Shown here: positions 1-9,131 of the stretch, one piece after another | How positions within the stretch are numbered: position 1 is the first letter of the stretch | Layout of the letters: each line of letters begins with the position of its first letter | Assembly (NCBI GenBank): GCA_007745835.1 | Contig: CP036424.1 | Coordinates: forward strand, 3,025,968-3,089,967 | Source of the DNA: Planctomycetes bacterium MalM25 | GTDB taxonomy: Bacteria; Planctomycetota; Planctomycetia; Pirellulales; Lacipirellulaceae | Reading direction: 5' to 3' | DNA length: 64,000 bases | Translations under genes and position numbers: made by a program | The notes under the pieces: generated by a model | The model's database searches: none | Told to the model about the DNA's origin: nothing | Seen by the model: the letters and a program-made list of their open reading frames with translations, nothing else

Positions 1-1138
1 CCTCGACCTCGGACTGGTTCGCCTCGCGCATCGCCTGTTCGGCGAGCTTCTGGGCCGCGACACTCGCCTGCCGAGCCGCCTTGCGCTCGGCGACGCGGGC
101 CCGCTCGCGCATCCGCACGAGGTGCACGTCCTCCAGCTTCTCCAGGATGGAGAGATCGCCGCCGCCGGCGACCTTGAGGGCCTTCTTGAGCAGCCGCTCG
201 GCGTCCTGCAGCCGGCCCGCTTCAATGTAAAAGTCGGCCAGCCGGGCGTAGGTCGCCGGGTCGGTGGGGGCGGCCTCGATCGCGGCGCGGAGCTCCTCCT
301 CGCTCGCGGAGTCGGCCGGTTCAGCGACGACGCTGGCGTCGTCGTCGGTCGGGTCGCGCTCGAGCAGCTCCGAGGCATCCTTCACCCGGGCGGTCTGCGG
401 CAGGTTGACCTCCCCCTCGCCCTTGAGGAGCTGGGGGTTGTAGCCCCCCCGGTTGATTGTCTTCTCAACACTCAATCGGGCGATCGCCTTGGGCGCCTCC
501 TCGTCGGACGGTTTCTGCTGCTGGACGCGGACCCAGCAACCGATCGCCTGATCGAACTCGTTGATCGCCTCGAGCGCATGCGCCGCTTGGCGGTTGATCT
601 CGATGTCTTCGGGCGCGAGGTCGAGCGCCCAGCGCAGGTAGTACAACTGGCAGTCGCTGTGCCCGAGCTCGCCCGCGGCGGCGGCCATCTCGCTGAGCAC
701 GCCGAGGTCGCCGGGCGCCTTCTTGAGAGTGCGGCAGCCGGCGGCGAAGGCGTCGCGCCAAGCGCCCTTGCCCGCCGCCTTCGACACGGCCGAGCTCCCC
801 CCGCCGAATCCGGGCAGCCCCTTCAAGCCACCCGACTTGATGGCCGTGGCGTTGGGGTGCATCTGCGCGAGGTTCGCGCGGAAGTGCTGCAGGTAGACCA
901 GCGCGCCGGGGTCCTCCGCCACACACTGGGCGAACAGGTCGTGGGCGTAGGCGTAGTCCGCCTTCTCGAGGCTCTTCTTGGCGTGCTGGAAGACCTTCTG
1001 CAGCCGCTCGCGCTCGGCCAGCGGCAGCCTGTCGGCCGCCGGGTTCTCGCCTAGGGGGACCGGTTCGCTCATCGCTCGTTTCGCGCGGCTTCCCGCCGCC
1101 CCGCCTCGGGTCTTGGGTTCCTGAAGAGTGCTCTTCAT
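1..1138 (-). CDS. TPR-repeat protein, 3' end beyond the window
   Basis: The frame is open from ATG 1138 to the left edge, giving about 379 visible codons with no stop. The protein has a short basic N-terminus, helical TPR-like units around residues 45-95 and 150-215 (alternating small/aromatic residues as in YAYAHDLFAQC and CQLYYLRWALDLAP), a Gly/Ser-rich insert near residue 110, a further TPR unit around 300-340 (YARLADFYIEAGRLQDAERL), then a charged Ala/Arg/Glu-rich helix probably forming a coiled coil. No signal peptide is visible, so it is probably a cytoplasmic scaffold. ATG 1072, in frame, is an alternative start. It is divergent from the CobA-HemD gene. No specific function can be assigned. 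Confidence 0.8.
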   Translation of the reverse strand, partial: MKSTLQEPKTRGGAAGSRAKRAMSEPVPLGENPAADRLPLAERERLQKVFQHAKKSLEKADYAYAHDLFAQCVAEDPGALVYLQHFRANLAQMHPNATAIKSGGLKGLPGFGGGSSAVSKAAGKGAWRDAFAAGCRTLKKAPGDLGVLSEMAAAAGELGHSDCQLYYLRWALDLAPEDIEINRQAAHALEAINEFDQAIGCWVRVQQQKPSDEEAPKAIARLSVEKTINRGGYNPQLLKGEGEVNLPQTARVKDASELLERDPTDDDASVVAEPADSASEEELRAAIEAAPTDPATYARLADFYIEAGRLQDAERLLKKALKVAGGGDLSILEKLEDVHLVRMRERARVAERKAARQASVAAQKLAEQAMREANQSEVE

Positions 1139-1273
1139 CGGGCGTCGCCCCTGCTAATGAGAGTTTACCGCGTCCGCGTCGGCGGGACCAACGAGCGGCG
1201 GCGCCCCTCGCTGCGGGGCCCTCCGCCAAGGCATAATCGTTAGAAGCCGTCCCGATTCTTCCCGAGAAGCCCT

Positions 1274-2797
1274 TTGGCCACGCCCCCACAGCCAGGAACC
1301 GTCTACCTCGTCGGCGCCGGTCCGGGCGATCCGGGGCTGCTGACCGTCGAGGGCGCGCGTCGCTTGGGCGAGGCGGACGTCGTCCTGTACGACTACCTGG
1401 CGAACGACGCCCTCCTGCGCCACGCCCCACCGCACGCCGAGCGGCACTGCCTCGGCCGGCACGGCGCGGGCAAGCTGTGGACACAAGCCACGATCAACGA
1501 GCGGATGATCGCCGAGGCCCTCGCCGGCAAGACGGTCGTCCGGCTCAAGGGGGGCGATCCGAGCGTCTTCGGCCGGATGGCCGAGGAGCTGGCCGCCTGC
1601 CGCACGGCGGGCGTTCCGTACGCGATCGTCCCCGGCGTGACGACCGCCACCGCCGCCGGCGCTTACGCCGGCGTCACGATCACCGACCGCGACCGCGCGT
1701 CGTGCGTCGCGCTGGTGACCGGGCACGAGCGGGCGGACGGCCCGGCGAGCGGCACGGCCGACTTCGCCAAGCTGGCCGACTTCCCCGGCACGCTGGTCGT
1801 GTACATGGGCGTCACCACCGCGCCCGAGTGGAGCCGCCGGCTGCTCGACGGGGGCAAGCCGGCCGACACGCCGGTGACGATCGTCCGCCGCTGCTCGCTG
1901 CCCGATCAGTGGACCCATCGGACCACGCTGGGCGAGCTGCCCGAGGTGCTCGCGCCCAAGAAGGTCCGGCCCCCGCTGGTGGTCGTCGTCGGCGATGTCG
2001 CGGGCGACGACGCGGCCGACTGGTTCGCCACGCGGCCGCTCTTCGGCCAGACCGTCTTGGTCACGCGCCCCGCGAGCCAGCAACACGGCCTCGCCACTCA
2101 ACTGGAGGAGCTCGGCGCGCGGGTCTTGCTGCACCCGGTCATCGAGATCGCTCCCACGCCCGACCCGAGGGCGGTCGACGCGGCGGTCGATCGCCTGGGC
2201 GAGTACGACTGGGTCGTCTTCAGCAGCCGCAACGGCGTCGAGGCGACGCTCGACCGGCTCGCCGCTCGCGGGCGCGACGCCCGCGCGTTCGGCGCCGCGA
2301 AGCTCGCGGCCGTCGGCACGGCGACGGCCGACGCGCTCGCCGCTTGGCGGCTGACGGCCGACCTGACGCCCGACGAGCACCGCGCCGAATCGCTCGCCGC
2401 CGCCCTCGCGCCACACGTCCGTGGTAAACGGCTGCTGCTCGTCCGCGCCAGCCGGGGACGCGAGGTGCTGGGTGACGAGCTGCGCAACGCCGGCGCGACG
2501 GTCGAGCAGGTCGTCGCCTACGTGAGCCGCGACGTCGCCGCGGCCGACCCGGCCGTGCTCGAAGAGATCGCCGCCGGCGGGGTCGACTGGATCACCGCGA
2601 CGAGCTCCGCGATCGCCCGCTCGGCGGTTCGCTTGTTCGGCGAGGCGATCGACCGGGCGGCGACGCCCCCCCGCTTCGCGGCGATCAGCCCCCTGACGGC
2701 CGAGGCGCTCGCCGCCGCCGGACGCCCCGCCAGCGCGGTCGCCCGCGAAGCGACTTCGGAGAGCCTGGTGGCGGCTTTGGCGTCGGCCGGCGATTAG
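1274..2797 (+). CDS. cobA-hemD: Uroporphyrinogen-III C-methyltransferase / uroporphyrinogen-III synthase fusion
   Basis: This bifunctional tetrapyrrole enzyme has an N-terminal CobA/SUMT domain (residues about 8-250) with the SAM-site motif GAGPGDPGLLT at 14-24 and the conserved LKGGDPSVFGR segment. It would methylate uroporphyrinogen III to precorrin-2. The C-terminal half (about 255-507) is a HemD-type synthase, starting near GQTVLVTRPASQ and containing the DWVVFSSRNGVEA segment; it closes hydroxymethylbilane to uroporphyrinogen III. Such fusions are established in several bacterial phyla. The start is TTG 1274, preceded by GAGAAG; there is no in-frame ATG near the conserved N-terminus. hemC is not next to it in this window. 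The product leads to sirohaem and/or cobalamin. Confidence 0.95.
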   Translation: MATPPQPGTVYLVGAGPGDPGLLTVEGARRLGEADVVLYDYLANDALLRHAPPHAERHCLGRHGAGKLWTQATINERMIAEALAGKTVVRLKGGDPSVFGRMAEELAACRTAGVPYAIVPGVTTATAAGAYAGVTITDRDRASCVALVTGHERADGPASGTADFAKLADFPGTLVVYMGVTTAPEWSRRLLDGGKPADTPVTIVRRCSLPDQWTHRTTLGELPEVLAPKKVRPPLVVVVGDVAGDDAADWFATRPLFGQTVLVTRPASQQHGLATQLEELGARVLLHPVIEIAPTPDPRAVDAAVDRLGEYDWVVFSSRNGVEATLDRLAARGRDARAFGAAKLAAVGTATADALAAWRLTADLTPDEHRAESLAAALAPHVRGKRLLLVRASRGREVLGDELRNAGATVEQVVAYVSRDVAAADPAVLEEIAAGGVDWITATSSAIARSAVRLFGEAIDRAATPPRFAAISPLTAEALAAAGRPASAVAREATSESLVAALASAGD

Positions 2798-2831
2798 AGT
2801 GTGTAGACACCAACTCCCTGGAGAGCCCCCG

Positions 2832-4058
2832 ATGCTCCGTCTCGTCGTCCTCAGCCTTCTCCTGGCCACGACCGCGTCGGCTGCCGAGCCGTTCCCCTAC
2901 ATGCTGCCGAAGGAGAAGCCGGCGGGACCGTTGAGCCCCGCGATCAACCGGCTCTACGACGCCTACCCCGCGCCGATCCCGCAGGACAACGAGCTGTACA
3001 CCCAGTTCCGTTACACCCCGCTGGTCGGGTTCGACTACCACGGCGGCGACGGCACCATCTCGCGCCGCGACCCGTCGAAGGTGATCCGGGAGAACGGCAA
3101 GTACTACGTCTGGTACACCAAACGCCACACCCCCACGCCCCCTCAGGGCGCCCGCCGATCGACCGACACAATCCCCTCCAGCGACTGGGACCTGGCGGAC
3201 ATCTGGTACGCCACGAGCGAAGACGGCTTCAGCTGGGAAGAGCAGGGGGTCGCCGTGCCGCGCCCGCCGAAGCCCGCCCCCGGCTGGCGGTCGGTCTCCA
3301 CCACCGACATCCTCAAGTGGAAGGGCAAGTACTACCTCTACTACCAGGCCTTCCTCCAGACCAGCGGCAAGCGGGGCGACGACTGCCCCGTGGCGGTCTC
3401 CATCGCCGACTCGCCCGACGGACCCTGGACCCCGCACGGCGAGCCGGTCATCCCCAACGGCCCGGCCGGCGCGTGGGACCAGTTCTCCATCCACGACCCC
3501 TACCCGCTGGTCTACCGGGGCAAGATCTACCTCTACTACAAGTCGGACTTCAACCGCAAAGGGAGCTACCTGCGGATGCAGGGGCTCGCGATCGCCGACG
3601 ACCCGCTCGGCCCCTTCGAGAAGCACCCGCTCAACCCGGTCGTCAACTCGGGGCACGAGACCACGCTCTTCCCCTTTAAGACCGGCGTCGCCGCGCTCGT
3701 CATCCGCGACGGCCCGGAGCACAACACGATCCAGTACGCCGAGGACGGCGTCGATTTCCGCGTCGCCTCGTTCGTGTCGCTCATGCCGAACGCCGCCGGG
3801 CCGTACATCCCGGACGCGTTCACCAACACGACCGACGGCCGCGGCATCACCTGGGGCCTCAGCCACTTCACCGGCGCCGGGGGACGCGGCGGGCGCTACG
3901 CGATCCTCGCCCGCTTCGACTGCGACCTCAGCCGCGACCTGCACGACCGCGAGCTGAAGCGGTCGTACAACAACTACCCGCCCGAGTTTTACTTCTCCCA
4001 CCCGCTCAGCGAGCGGCAACGCCGGCGGATCGCCGCGGAGAACCGCGCCGCCGAGTGA
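2832..4058 (+). CDS. Secreted five-bladed propeller glycoside hydrolase, GH117/GH43-like
   Basis: The 408-aa protein begins with a signal peptide (MLRLVVLSLLLATTASAAEP). ATG 2832 is chosen because GGAGAG lies 7 nt upstream and the signal peptide starts there; the frame is open 11 codons further upstream. The body shows GH43/GH117-clan features: RRDPSKVI with an Asp likely to be the catalytic base, YYVWYTK, FSIHDPYPL with a second Asp, and NSGHETTLFPF. These resemble GH117 3,6-anhydro-galactosidases acting on agar-type oligosaccharides, but substrate assignment is inference. It lies 34 nt after the CobA-HemD stop and is convergent with the EF-hand lipoprotein (2 nt between stops). The sulfatase at 6996-8456 might act on the same kind of marine glycan. 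Confidence 0.75.
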   Translation: MLRLVVLSLLLATTASAAEPFPYMLPKEKPAGPLSPAINRLYDAYPAPIPQDNELYTQFRYTPLVGFDYHGGDGTISRRDPSKVIRENGKYYVWYTKRHTPTPPQGARRSTDTIPSSDWDLADIWYATSEDGFSWEEQGVAVPRPPKPAPGWRSVSTTDILKWKGKYYLYYQAFLQTSGKRGDDCPVAVSIADSPDGPWTPHGEPVIPNGPAGAWDQFSIHDPYPLVYRGKIYLYYKSDFNRKGSYLRMQGLAIADDPLGPFEKHPLNPVVNSGHETTLFPFKTGVAALVIRDGPEHNTIQYAEDGVDFRVASFVSLMPNAAGPYIPDAFTNTTDGRGITWGLSHFTGAGGRGGRYAILARFDCDLSRDLHDRELKRSYNNYPPEFYFSHPLSERQRRRIAAENRAAE

Positions 4059-4059
4059 C

Positions 4060-4683
4060 TCACTCCAGGTCGTAGCGCGTGCTGACCGGCATCGCGCGTG
4101 ATCCGGCGCCCGGGTTCGCGCCGAGCTCCGACTCGGTGTTGTACTTCGCCGGCAGCATCTCCTGGCCGTTCACCTCCTTCGAGATCCGCACGCGGTACAC
4201 CCCGAGGTAGATCCCCGGGTAGTCCCCTTCGCCAACATTAGGTCGGTTTAGCGAAACAAACCCAGTGGCGTCGGTCACGCCGCTGACGCTTTCGAAGCCG
4301 GAGCCCATGAAGGGCTCGGGCTCGAGCGTCACCGTGGCGTCCTCCAGCGGCTTCTTGTTGTACGTGACTGTATAGCCCGCGCTCACGATCGATGCGGACG
4401 AGTTGCGGTACTTCGAGATCTGCCCCGCCAACTCGTCGCCCGAAAGCTGCCCGTCGGCGTTCAGATCCCAAACGACGAAAGCACGCCGCAACCCCGGCGC
4501 GGCGGCGGCTTCCGACTTATCGATGGAGCCGTCGCCATTCGCGTCACACTGTTCGAGCGCCATGGCGCTCGTCTTCTCCGGATTGAACGCGGGTCGATCG
4601 ATCGAGGACGAGCAACCAACGGCGACAACGGCAAACACCAGCAGCGTCCCTGCCGGGGTCCACTCGCTACGAACCATTCTCAC
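4060..4683 (-). CDS. EF-hand lipoprotein with carboxypeptidase-regulatory-like domain
   Basis: The 207-aa protein starts with a hydrophobic segment ending in AVGC (Cys24), a lipobox-like site. Two EF-hand loops follow, DANGDGSIDKSE (47-58) and DLNADGQLSGDE (73-84), predicting Ca2+ binding. The C-terminal part (about 98-205, VTYNKKPLEDATVTLEPE) resembles the transthyretin/carboxypeptidase-regulatory fold common in small planctomycete lipoproteins encoded after DUF1559 genes. GTG 4683 is chosen because AGGAG lies 7 nt upstream; ATG 4677 is two codons inside. It is the last gene of a leftward operon with the DUF1559 and LRR genes. Its role at the cell envelope is unknown. Confidence 0.8.
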   Translation of the reverse strand: MRMVRSEWTPAGTLLVFAVVAVGCSSSIDRPAFNPEKTSAMALEQCDANGDGSIDKSEAAAAPGLRRAFVVWDLNADGQLSGDELAGQISKYRNSSASIVSAGYTVTYNKKPLEDATVTLEPEPFMGSGFESVSGVTDATGFVSLNRPNVGEGDYPGIYLGVYRVRISKEVNGQEMLPAKYNTESELGANPGAGSRAMPVSTRYDLE

Positions 4684-4745
4684 AGACCAACTCCTAAAGC
4701 TTATTGCGACTAGCCAAATGAAAGTGAGCGACGCAACTTGCCGCC

Positions 4746-5834
4746 TTACTCTTGCTCGCTGAAACCGTCCTGACGCGAGCAGAGCGAGCTCAGCACGAAC
4801 AGGTCGACATCGTACGAGACCGAACTAACCGATCCGTCACAGTTCGCCGTGTTGAAGCCGCCCGGGTGCGCGGCGCCGAACTGCTGGCTGCACTGCCCGG
4901 GACCACCTCCGTTGAAGCCGGCCTTGTCTTTCAACGGAGTGCGACGCGTCGTTGTATTCGCTTTCAAAGTCGTCGGATCGTTCACGTTCCTCATCGGCCC
5001 CCAACGCAAGTTATCCCAATCGTAGCCGTGAAAGACCGAGTTATTGTCACCACAGTGGGCGCCGGTCTCATACTCTAGAGGGTTGTGGTACTTCTCGCCG
5101 AAGAGCATCGTCTTGGACGTGCCATCGGTAATCCGAGCAAAAGTCACCTCACTGCGGTAACCAATGAGCCCATTGAAGGGCAACCCGTTCTTCGCAGCGG
5201 CATCGATCTTTGGCTCGATCTGATCGAAGAAGGTGCAGTTGGGGTACGTACTAAGGCAATCCGAGGTTGGGCCACTGATCCCATTCTGGACCTCCCCCTC
5301 CCAGCCAAAGCGGACCGTCCCGGAGTTGCCTGCGTAATCCGTCCGGCCGGCCGTTTCGGGGTTATTGCCGGCATAAACCGTCTCATCAAGCGCTTCGGGG
5401 ACGATCGGGTAGCCTCGTGCCTGGCGACGGGAGGGACAGATCAACATCGGCGCCACCGTCGATCGTAACACGACGAGCGCATCGAGCTTCTGCTGCCCAC
5501 TAAGCCCTTTAGCTATGTCGTAGATCGCTTGATCCTCCATAAAGGGGAGGACGCTGAAAACCCAACCACCCGGTTGCTTCTCACCGAACCCCATGTCGGG
5601 CTCACCCGACCACTTAAAACCCCAGCCTCCCGAGGGCATGAAGCCGAAGGTGTCGCTGTGATTCAAAGAGGCCAGCCCGAGGTTCTTAAGATTGTTCGTA
5701 CACTGCGTTCGGCGGGCCGCTTCGCGGGCGGCTTGCACGGCGGGCAGCAGCAGGGCGACCAGGATGCCGATGATCGCGATCACGACCAGCAGCTCCACCA
5801 GCGTGAAACCGTGGGGGGATTTTTGGGTTCGCAT
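4746..5834 (-). CDS. DUF1559 protein with type IV prepilin-like N-terminus
   Basis: The 362-aa protein begins [20 protein letters not shown], a class III prepilin leader with cleavage expected after Gly9 and methylation of the next Phe, followed by the hydrophobic helix and the [21 protein letters not shown] segment typical of DUF1559. The C-terminus has the usual DGSV...F..L.S..DG pattern. ATG 5834 is fixed by GAGGAGA 6 nt upstream; the frame is open 43 codons further but that part is not leader-like. DUF1559 proteins are highly multiplied in planctomycetes and are thought to be pseudopilins. It lies between the LRR gene (49 nt) and the EF-hand lipoprotein (62 nt), all leftward. Confidence 0.92.
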   Translation of the reverse strand: MRTQKSPHGFTLVELLVVIAIIGILVALLLPAVQAAREAARRTQCTNNLKNLGLASLNHSDTFGFMPSGGWGFKWSGEPDMGFGEKQPGGWVFSVLPFMEDQAIYDIAKGLSGQQKLDALVVLRSTVAPMLICPSRRQARGYPIVPEALDETVYAGNNPETAGRTDYAGNSGTVRFGWEGEVQNGISGPTSDCLSTYPNCTFFDQIEPKIDAAAKNGLPFNGLIGYRSEVTFARITDGTSKTMLFGEKYHNPLEYETGAHCGDNNSVFHGYDWDNLRWGPMRNVNDPTTLKANTTTRRTPLKDKAGFNGGGPGQCSQQFGAAHPGGFNTANCDGSVSSVSYDVDLFVLSSLCSRQDGFSEQE

Positions 5835-5883
5835 GAGGTTCTCCTCGTGAGAGAGAGGCGTTCGTTCTAGATGAGTGAGTGGG

Positions 5884-6702
5884 TTACTGATCACGGGCTG
5901 CCGGCTCGCCCATGCCATCGACTTGCAGGCCCGAGCCTTGCTGGAGCTTCGCGTACTGCTCACGCGTGATCTGGCCCTCCTCGAGCGTGAGCCGCTTGAG
6001 CTTCGGCAGGCCCGCGAGGGTCGCGAGCGCGGCGTCGTCGAGCGGCACGCCGCGGAGGACGAGCCAGTTCAACTCGGTCAGCCCGGCGAGCGGGGCGAGG
6101 TCGCCCGACAGGTCGGTCTCGGAGAGATCGAGCACCTCCAACGAGGTCAGGCTCCCGAGGTCGTCCAGGCAGGCGTTGGTGAGGGCGTTTCCGTTGACGT
6201 GCAGCGAGCCCAGGGCCGGGAACCGAGCCAGGACCGCCAGCGCCGAGTCGCCGATCCCCGTGTTGGAGACCTGCAACGAATCGAGCTTCGTCAACGAGGC
6301 GAGCGACGCGAGTTGCTCCTCGTTGACCTGCTGACCCGACAGGGCGACGACCTCGAGCCACGGCAGGTCGGCCAGCAGCTCCATCGCCCGCTCGAAGTTC
6401 TCCGGGGTGCGGACGAGCGACAGGTTGGCGTTGCCGACGTGTTCGCCCGACCCCGAGGAGGTCAGGAAGACGCCGAGCTTCTGGAGCTCGGCCTTCGCCT
6501 CCGCCTCGCGGGCGGCGAGCTGGCCGTTGCGGGACTGCACGTAGCCGAAGGCGCCGAGCGCCGCGACAAGGATCGTCAGCATCAGCAAGACGAACGTCCG
6601 CCGGCCGCTCCCCGAGGGGGCGGCTGCGGTCTCGCCATCCCCCAACCCCGCGGAGGGCAGGGGGACTTGATCGGTGCGGTGCGCGTTGCTCGACGGCTCC
6701 AT
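5884..6702 (-). CDS. Membrane-anchored leucine-rich-repeat protein
   Basis: The 272-aa protein has a short Pro/Ser-rich cytoplasmic N-terminus, one transmembrane helix at about residues 35-56 ([20 protein letters not shown]), a charged spacer, and four to six LRR units from about 120 onward (for example [21 protein letters not shown] and [19 protein letters not shown]). Repeats of this kind are common in planctomycetes and usually mediate protein binding outside the membrane. It is first in the leftward operon LRR - DUF1559 - EF-hand lipoprotein. No enzymatic motif is visible. The 293 nt upstream (6703-6995), which separates it from the end of the sulfatase gene, would hold the operon promoter; I could not place it. 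Confidence 0.8.
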   Translation of the reverse strand: MEPSSNAHRTDQVPLPSAGLGDGETAAAPSGSGRRTFVLLMLTILVAALGAFGYVQSRNGQLAAREAEAKAELQKLGVFLTSSGSGEHVGNANLSLVRTPENFERAMELLADLPWLEVVALSGQQVNEEQLASLASLTKLDSLQVSNTGIGDSALAVLARFPALGSLHVNGNALTNACLDDLGSLTSLEVLDLSETDLSGDLAPLAGLTELNWLVLRGVPLDDAALATLAGLPKLKRLTLEEGQITREQYAKLQQGSGLQVDGMGEPAARDQ

Positions 6703-6995
6703 GAAGATGAACTAGGGGGTGGCGCCGGAAGGCTGGGTCGTGAAGAGAATTTAAGATGAGGAGCGGGGCGGCATTATCGCACACAATCGACAGGCCGAGT
6801 CAAGCTGAGACCACGCTCCGGTGGCGTGCGCCTCCTGGCCATGCCGCGGCGCGAGCCGCACCACCCGACTAGGCCGCCATCGGGCGGCGACTCGCGGCGT
6901 GCGGTCGGATTGCGACCCCTCTCCTTTCCTAGGCGGTGCTCGGTTGTGTGTGTTTGAGGAACAAGTGCCTCTTCTCCCTCCCACACTCCGCGCGG

Positions 6996-8456
6996 CTACT
7001 CGATGACGAGCGGCTGGCGTCTAGCGGCCTTCTCCTTCAATCCTTCGTGCAGCTCTTCGTACATCTGAAGACGCTTCCGCTGGTAGGCGTTCGCCTGGAG
7101 CCATCGGCAGGCGACGTTCTGGGCGTTCCAGTCGTTCCACAGCCGGGCCAGCTCCGCTTGCAGCTCGGGCGCCTTGCCCATCAGGTCGAGGCTCTCGTAC
7201 GGGTCGCTCGCCATGTCGTAGAGCTTCGCGACGCCGTTCTCCCGGTTCTCCGTCAGGTACTTGCCCGTCGGCGTGCGGACGGCCCAAGCGGCGCCATCGA
7301 CCCTGCGCCAGAAGAGCGCCGCGTGCGGCGTTCCGGGCGTCTCGCCGGTGAGGAAGGGGATCAGGTTCACCCCCTCCAGCGCGTGGCCCGACGTGTCGCC
7401 GCCGGCGAGCGCCACCGCGGTGGCGGCGATGTCGAGCGATGAGACCAGCCCCTCGTACGCTTGCCCCTTGGGCAGCCCGGCGGGCCAGTGGACGAGGAAC
7501 GGGACGTGCGATCCCCCCTCGTGCATGCTCCCCTTGCCCCCCTTGAAGGGCGCGTTGTTGGCGATCGGCGCCTGGCCCTCTTTCACCCGCACCCCGCCGT
7601 TGTCCGACAGGAAGAAGATGACCGTGTTGTCGAGTTTGCCGCTCTCCTTGAGTGCGTCGACCACCATGCCGATGCCCCGGTCCATCTCGTCGATCATCGC
7701 GGCGTAAACGCGGCGGTTCTTGCCCTGGATGTGCGAGTACTTGGCGATCGTCTCCTTCGGCGCTTGGTACGGCGCGTGGGGCGCGTTGTAAGCGAGGTAG
7801 AGACAGAACGGCTCGTCGCTCTCGCCGACGAAGCGGGCCGCGTCGCGGCTGAGGGCGGTCGTGAGGTACTCGTCGAAATCGGCCGCTTGGTTGTTGCGGG
7901 TGAGCGGGAGGAAGCTCCCCTCGTTCGCGCTGTAATGGGTGCGGCCGTCGGGTTGCTGGAGCGGGTAGTACGTGGTCACGCAATCCGGGAAGTAGCAGTG
8001 CCCGCCGCTTAAGAAGCCGTAGAAGTAATCGAAACCGCGTTGGTTCGGGTGGTGCGGCTCGCTGGCGCCCAGGTGCCACTTGCCGATCAACCCGGTCCGG
8101 TAGCCGGCCGACTGCAGCCGGGCGCCGAACGTCTTCTCGTCGTGCGGCAGCCCGCTCTGCTGGTCGTAGGGAGAGTAGGTGAGGTTGATCTCCATCCCGA
8201 ACCGGGCCTGGTAACGCCCCGTCAGCAGGCCCGCGCGTGAAGGCCCGCAGTAGGGGTGGGTCACGTAGCCGTTGCGGACCACCACCCCGTTCTCCGCCAA
8301 CGCGTCGAGCCGCGGCGTGCGGATCTCTTTCGAGCCGGTGAAGCCGACGTCCTGGTAGCCGAGGTCGTCCGCAAGGATGACCAGGAAGTTCGGCTTCTCC
8401 GCCGTGGCGAACCCGGCGAGGGCCGCCCAGCAAAGGGTCCAGGCGATGCGGATCAT
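6996..8456 (-). CDS. Secreted formylglycine-dependent sulfatase (S1 family)
   Basis: The 486-aa protein has a signal peptide (MIRIAWTLCWAALAGFATA) followed by the family start KPNFLVILADDLGYQDVGF with metal-binding Asp30/Asp31. The modification motif is CGPSRAGLLTGR, with Cys70 in C-x-P-S-R, converted to formylglycine in active enzymes. Further conserved parts are GKWHLG, FFLSDNGG and KGGKGSMHEGG. The length is typical of an arylsulfatase A-type enzyme. ATG 8456 is preferred over TTG 8465. Planctomycetes carry many such enzymes for sulfated algal polysaccharides; the substrate here is unknown. It is separated from the LRR operon by 293 nt and from the rightward 68-aa gene by a 468-nt gap. Confidence 0.95.
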   Translation of the reverse strand: MIRIAWTLCWAALAGFATAEKPNFLVILADDLGYQDVGFTGSKEIRTPRLDALAENGVVVRNGYVTHPYCGPSRAGLLTGRYQARFGMEINLTYSPYDQQSGLPHDEKTFGARLQSAGYRTGLIGKWHLGASEPHHPNQRGFDYFYGFLSGGHCYFPDCVTTYYPLQQPDGRTHYSANEGSFLPLTRNNQAADFDEYLTTALSRDAARFVGESDEPFCLYLAYNAPHAPYQAPKETIAKYSHIQGKNRRVYAAMIDEMDRGIGMVVDALKESGKLDNTVIFFLSDNGGVRVKEGQAPIANNAPFKGGKGSMHEGGSHVPFLVHWPAGLPKGQAYEGLVSSLDIAATAVALAGGDTSGHALEGVNLIPFLTGETPGTPHAALFWRRVDGAAWAVRTPTGKYLTENRENGVAKLYDMASDPYESLDLMGKAPELQAELARLWNDWNAQNVACRWLQANAYQRKRLQMYEELHEGLKEKAARRQPLVIE

Positions 8457-8924
8457 TCGTGACAAGTGAAGGGCTGCGGTCGGGAGGGTGGCGAGCGGAC
8501 GAGGGCGACCTCGGCGCCGGTTGGCCGAACCCTATCTCCAAAACATCTCCAAGCGCCCGAACGGACGGCTATCCGCTAATGTCCGCCCCCGGCTGAAAAA
8601 GCCCGGCGGCCCGTGACGGAAGCGCCTCGGGCCAAAGGGAAGCTCCGTTTTTTTCAGCTAGGCAGGCGTGCGCGGAAGCAACGATCGTCGTTATTAGAGA
8701 AGAGGAGTCGGGGCGAATCGCTTGCTCTCAGGTCGTTTCGCCCCACCTCCCGATTGTAGGGAGAAGAGGGCCCGAAATGCGCTCATGCGGCGTTTTCGAC
8801 CCTTCTTTCAGAAAATCCGAAACATGGCGTTCCCCGTCCCGCTTCGGCAGACAGAACCATCCCACGAGGCGCACGGAGGGCCTCGCAGGACGGCGCCCCC
8901 CGTTCCCCCAACGGAGCCGTTCCC
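8457..8924. other. Gap between divergent sulfatase and protease operons
   Basis: No convincing coding sequence is visible. The long open frame here is the GC-rich upstream extension of the protease frame and shows no family features. A T-rich stretch (tccgtttttttcagc, about 8646-8660) is present without a convincing stem. Promoters for the sulfatase (leftward) and the 68-aa/protease pair (rightward) must lie here but cannot be placed with confidence. Confidence 0.5.
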
Positions 8925-9131
8925 ATGACCCCCCGCCCCCCATCGCACGCGGAGCACCTCCCCAGGCCGCTCTCGCTGCGACTGCCCCGCCGCCAAGCCC
9001 TCACCCCCGAGGAGCAGGCCCACCGGCGTGTCCGCCGGCGGCTGCTGCGCTACATCCTCGAAACCCATCGCCGACGCGAAACGCAGCGAGGCCGCGGCCT
9101 CGGCGAGCCGACCCCGTTGGCCGACGCTTGA
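8925..9131 (+). CDS. Small basic protein coupled to the downstream protease
   Basis: This 68-aa frame starts at ATG 8925 with GGAG 8 nt upstream. The product is Arg/Pro-rich, with a helical segment LTPEEQAHRRVRRRLLRYILET. Its TGA stop (9129-9131) overlaps the TTG start of the protease (9128-9130) in TTGA, the arrangement typical of translational coupling. No transmembrane segment or known family is recognised. The ribosome-binding site and overlap support it as real; it could instead be only a leader peptide that drives protease translation. Confidence 0.55.
   Translation: MTPRPPSHAEHLPRPLSLRLPRRQALTPEEQAHRRVRRRLLRYILETHRRRETQRGRGLGEPTPLADA

Noticed and set aside
1154-2869. Long minus-strand open frame (571 codons) opposite the CobA-HemD gene
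   Set aside because: It is exactly antisense to a well-supported enzyme, has low-complexity Arg/Gly/Asp composition and no family motif; a GC-rich shadow.
8457-9127. N-terminal extension of the protease frame from 8777
   Set aside because: It overlaps the 68-aa gene with its own ribosome-binding site, and the signal peptide begins only at 9128.
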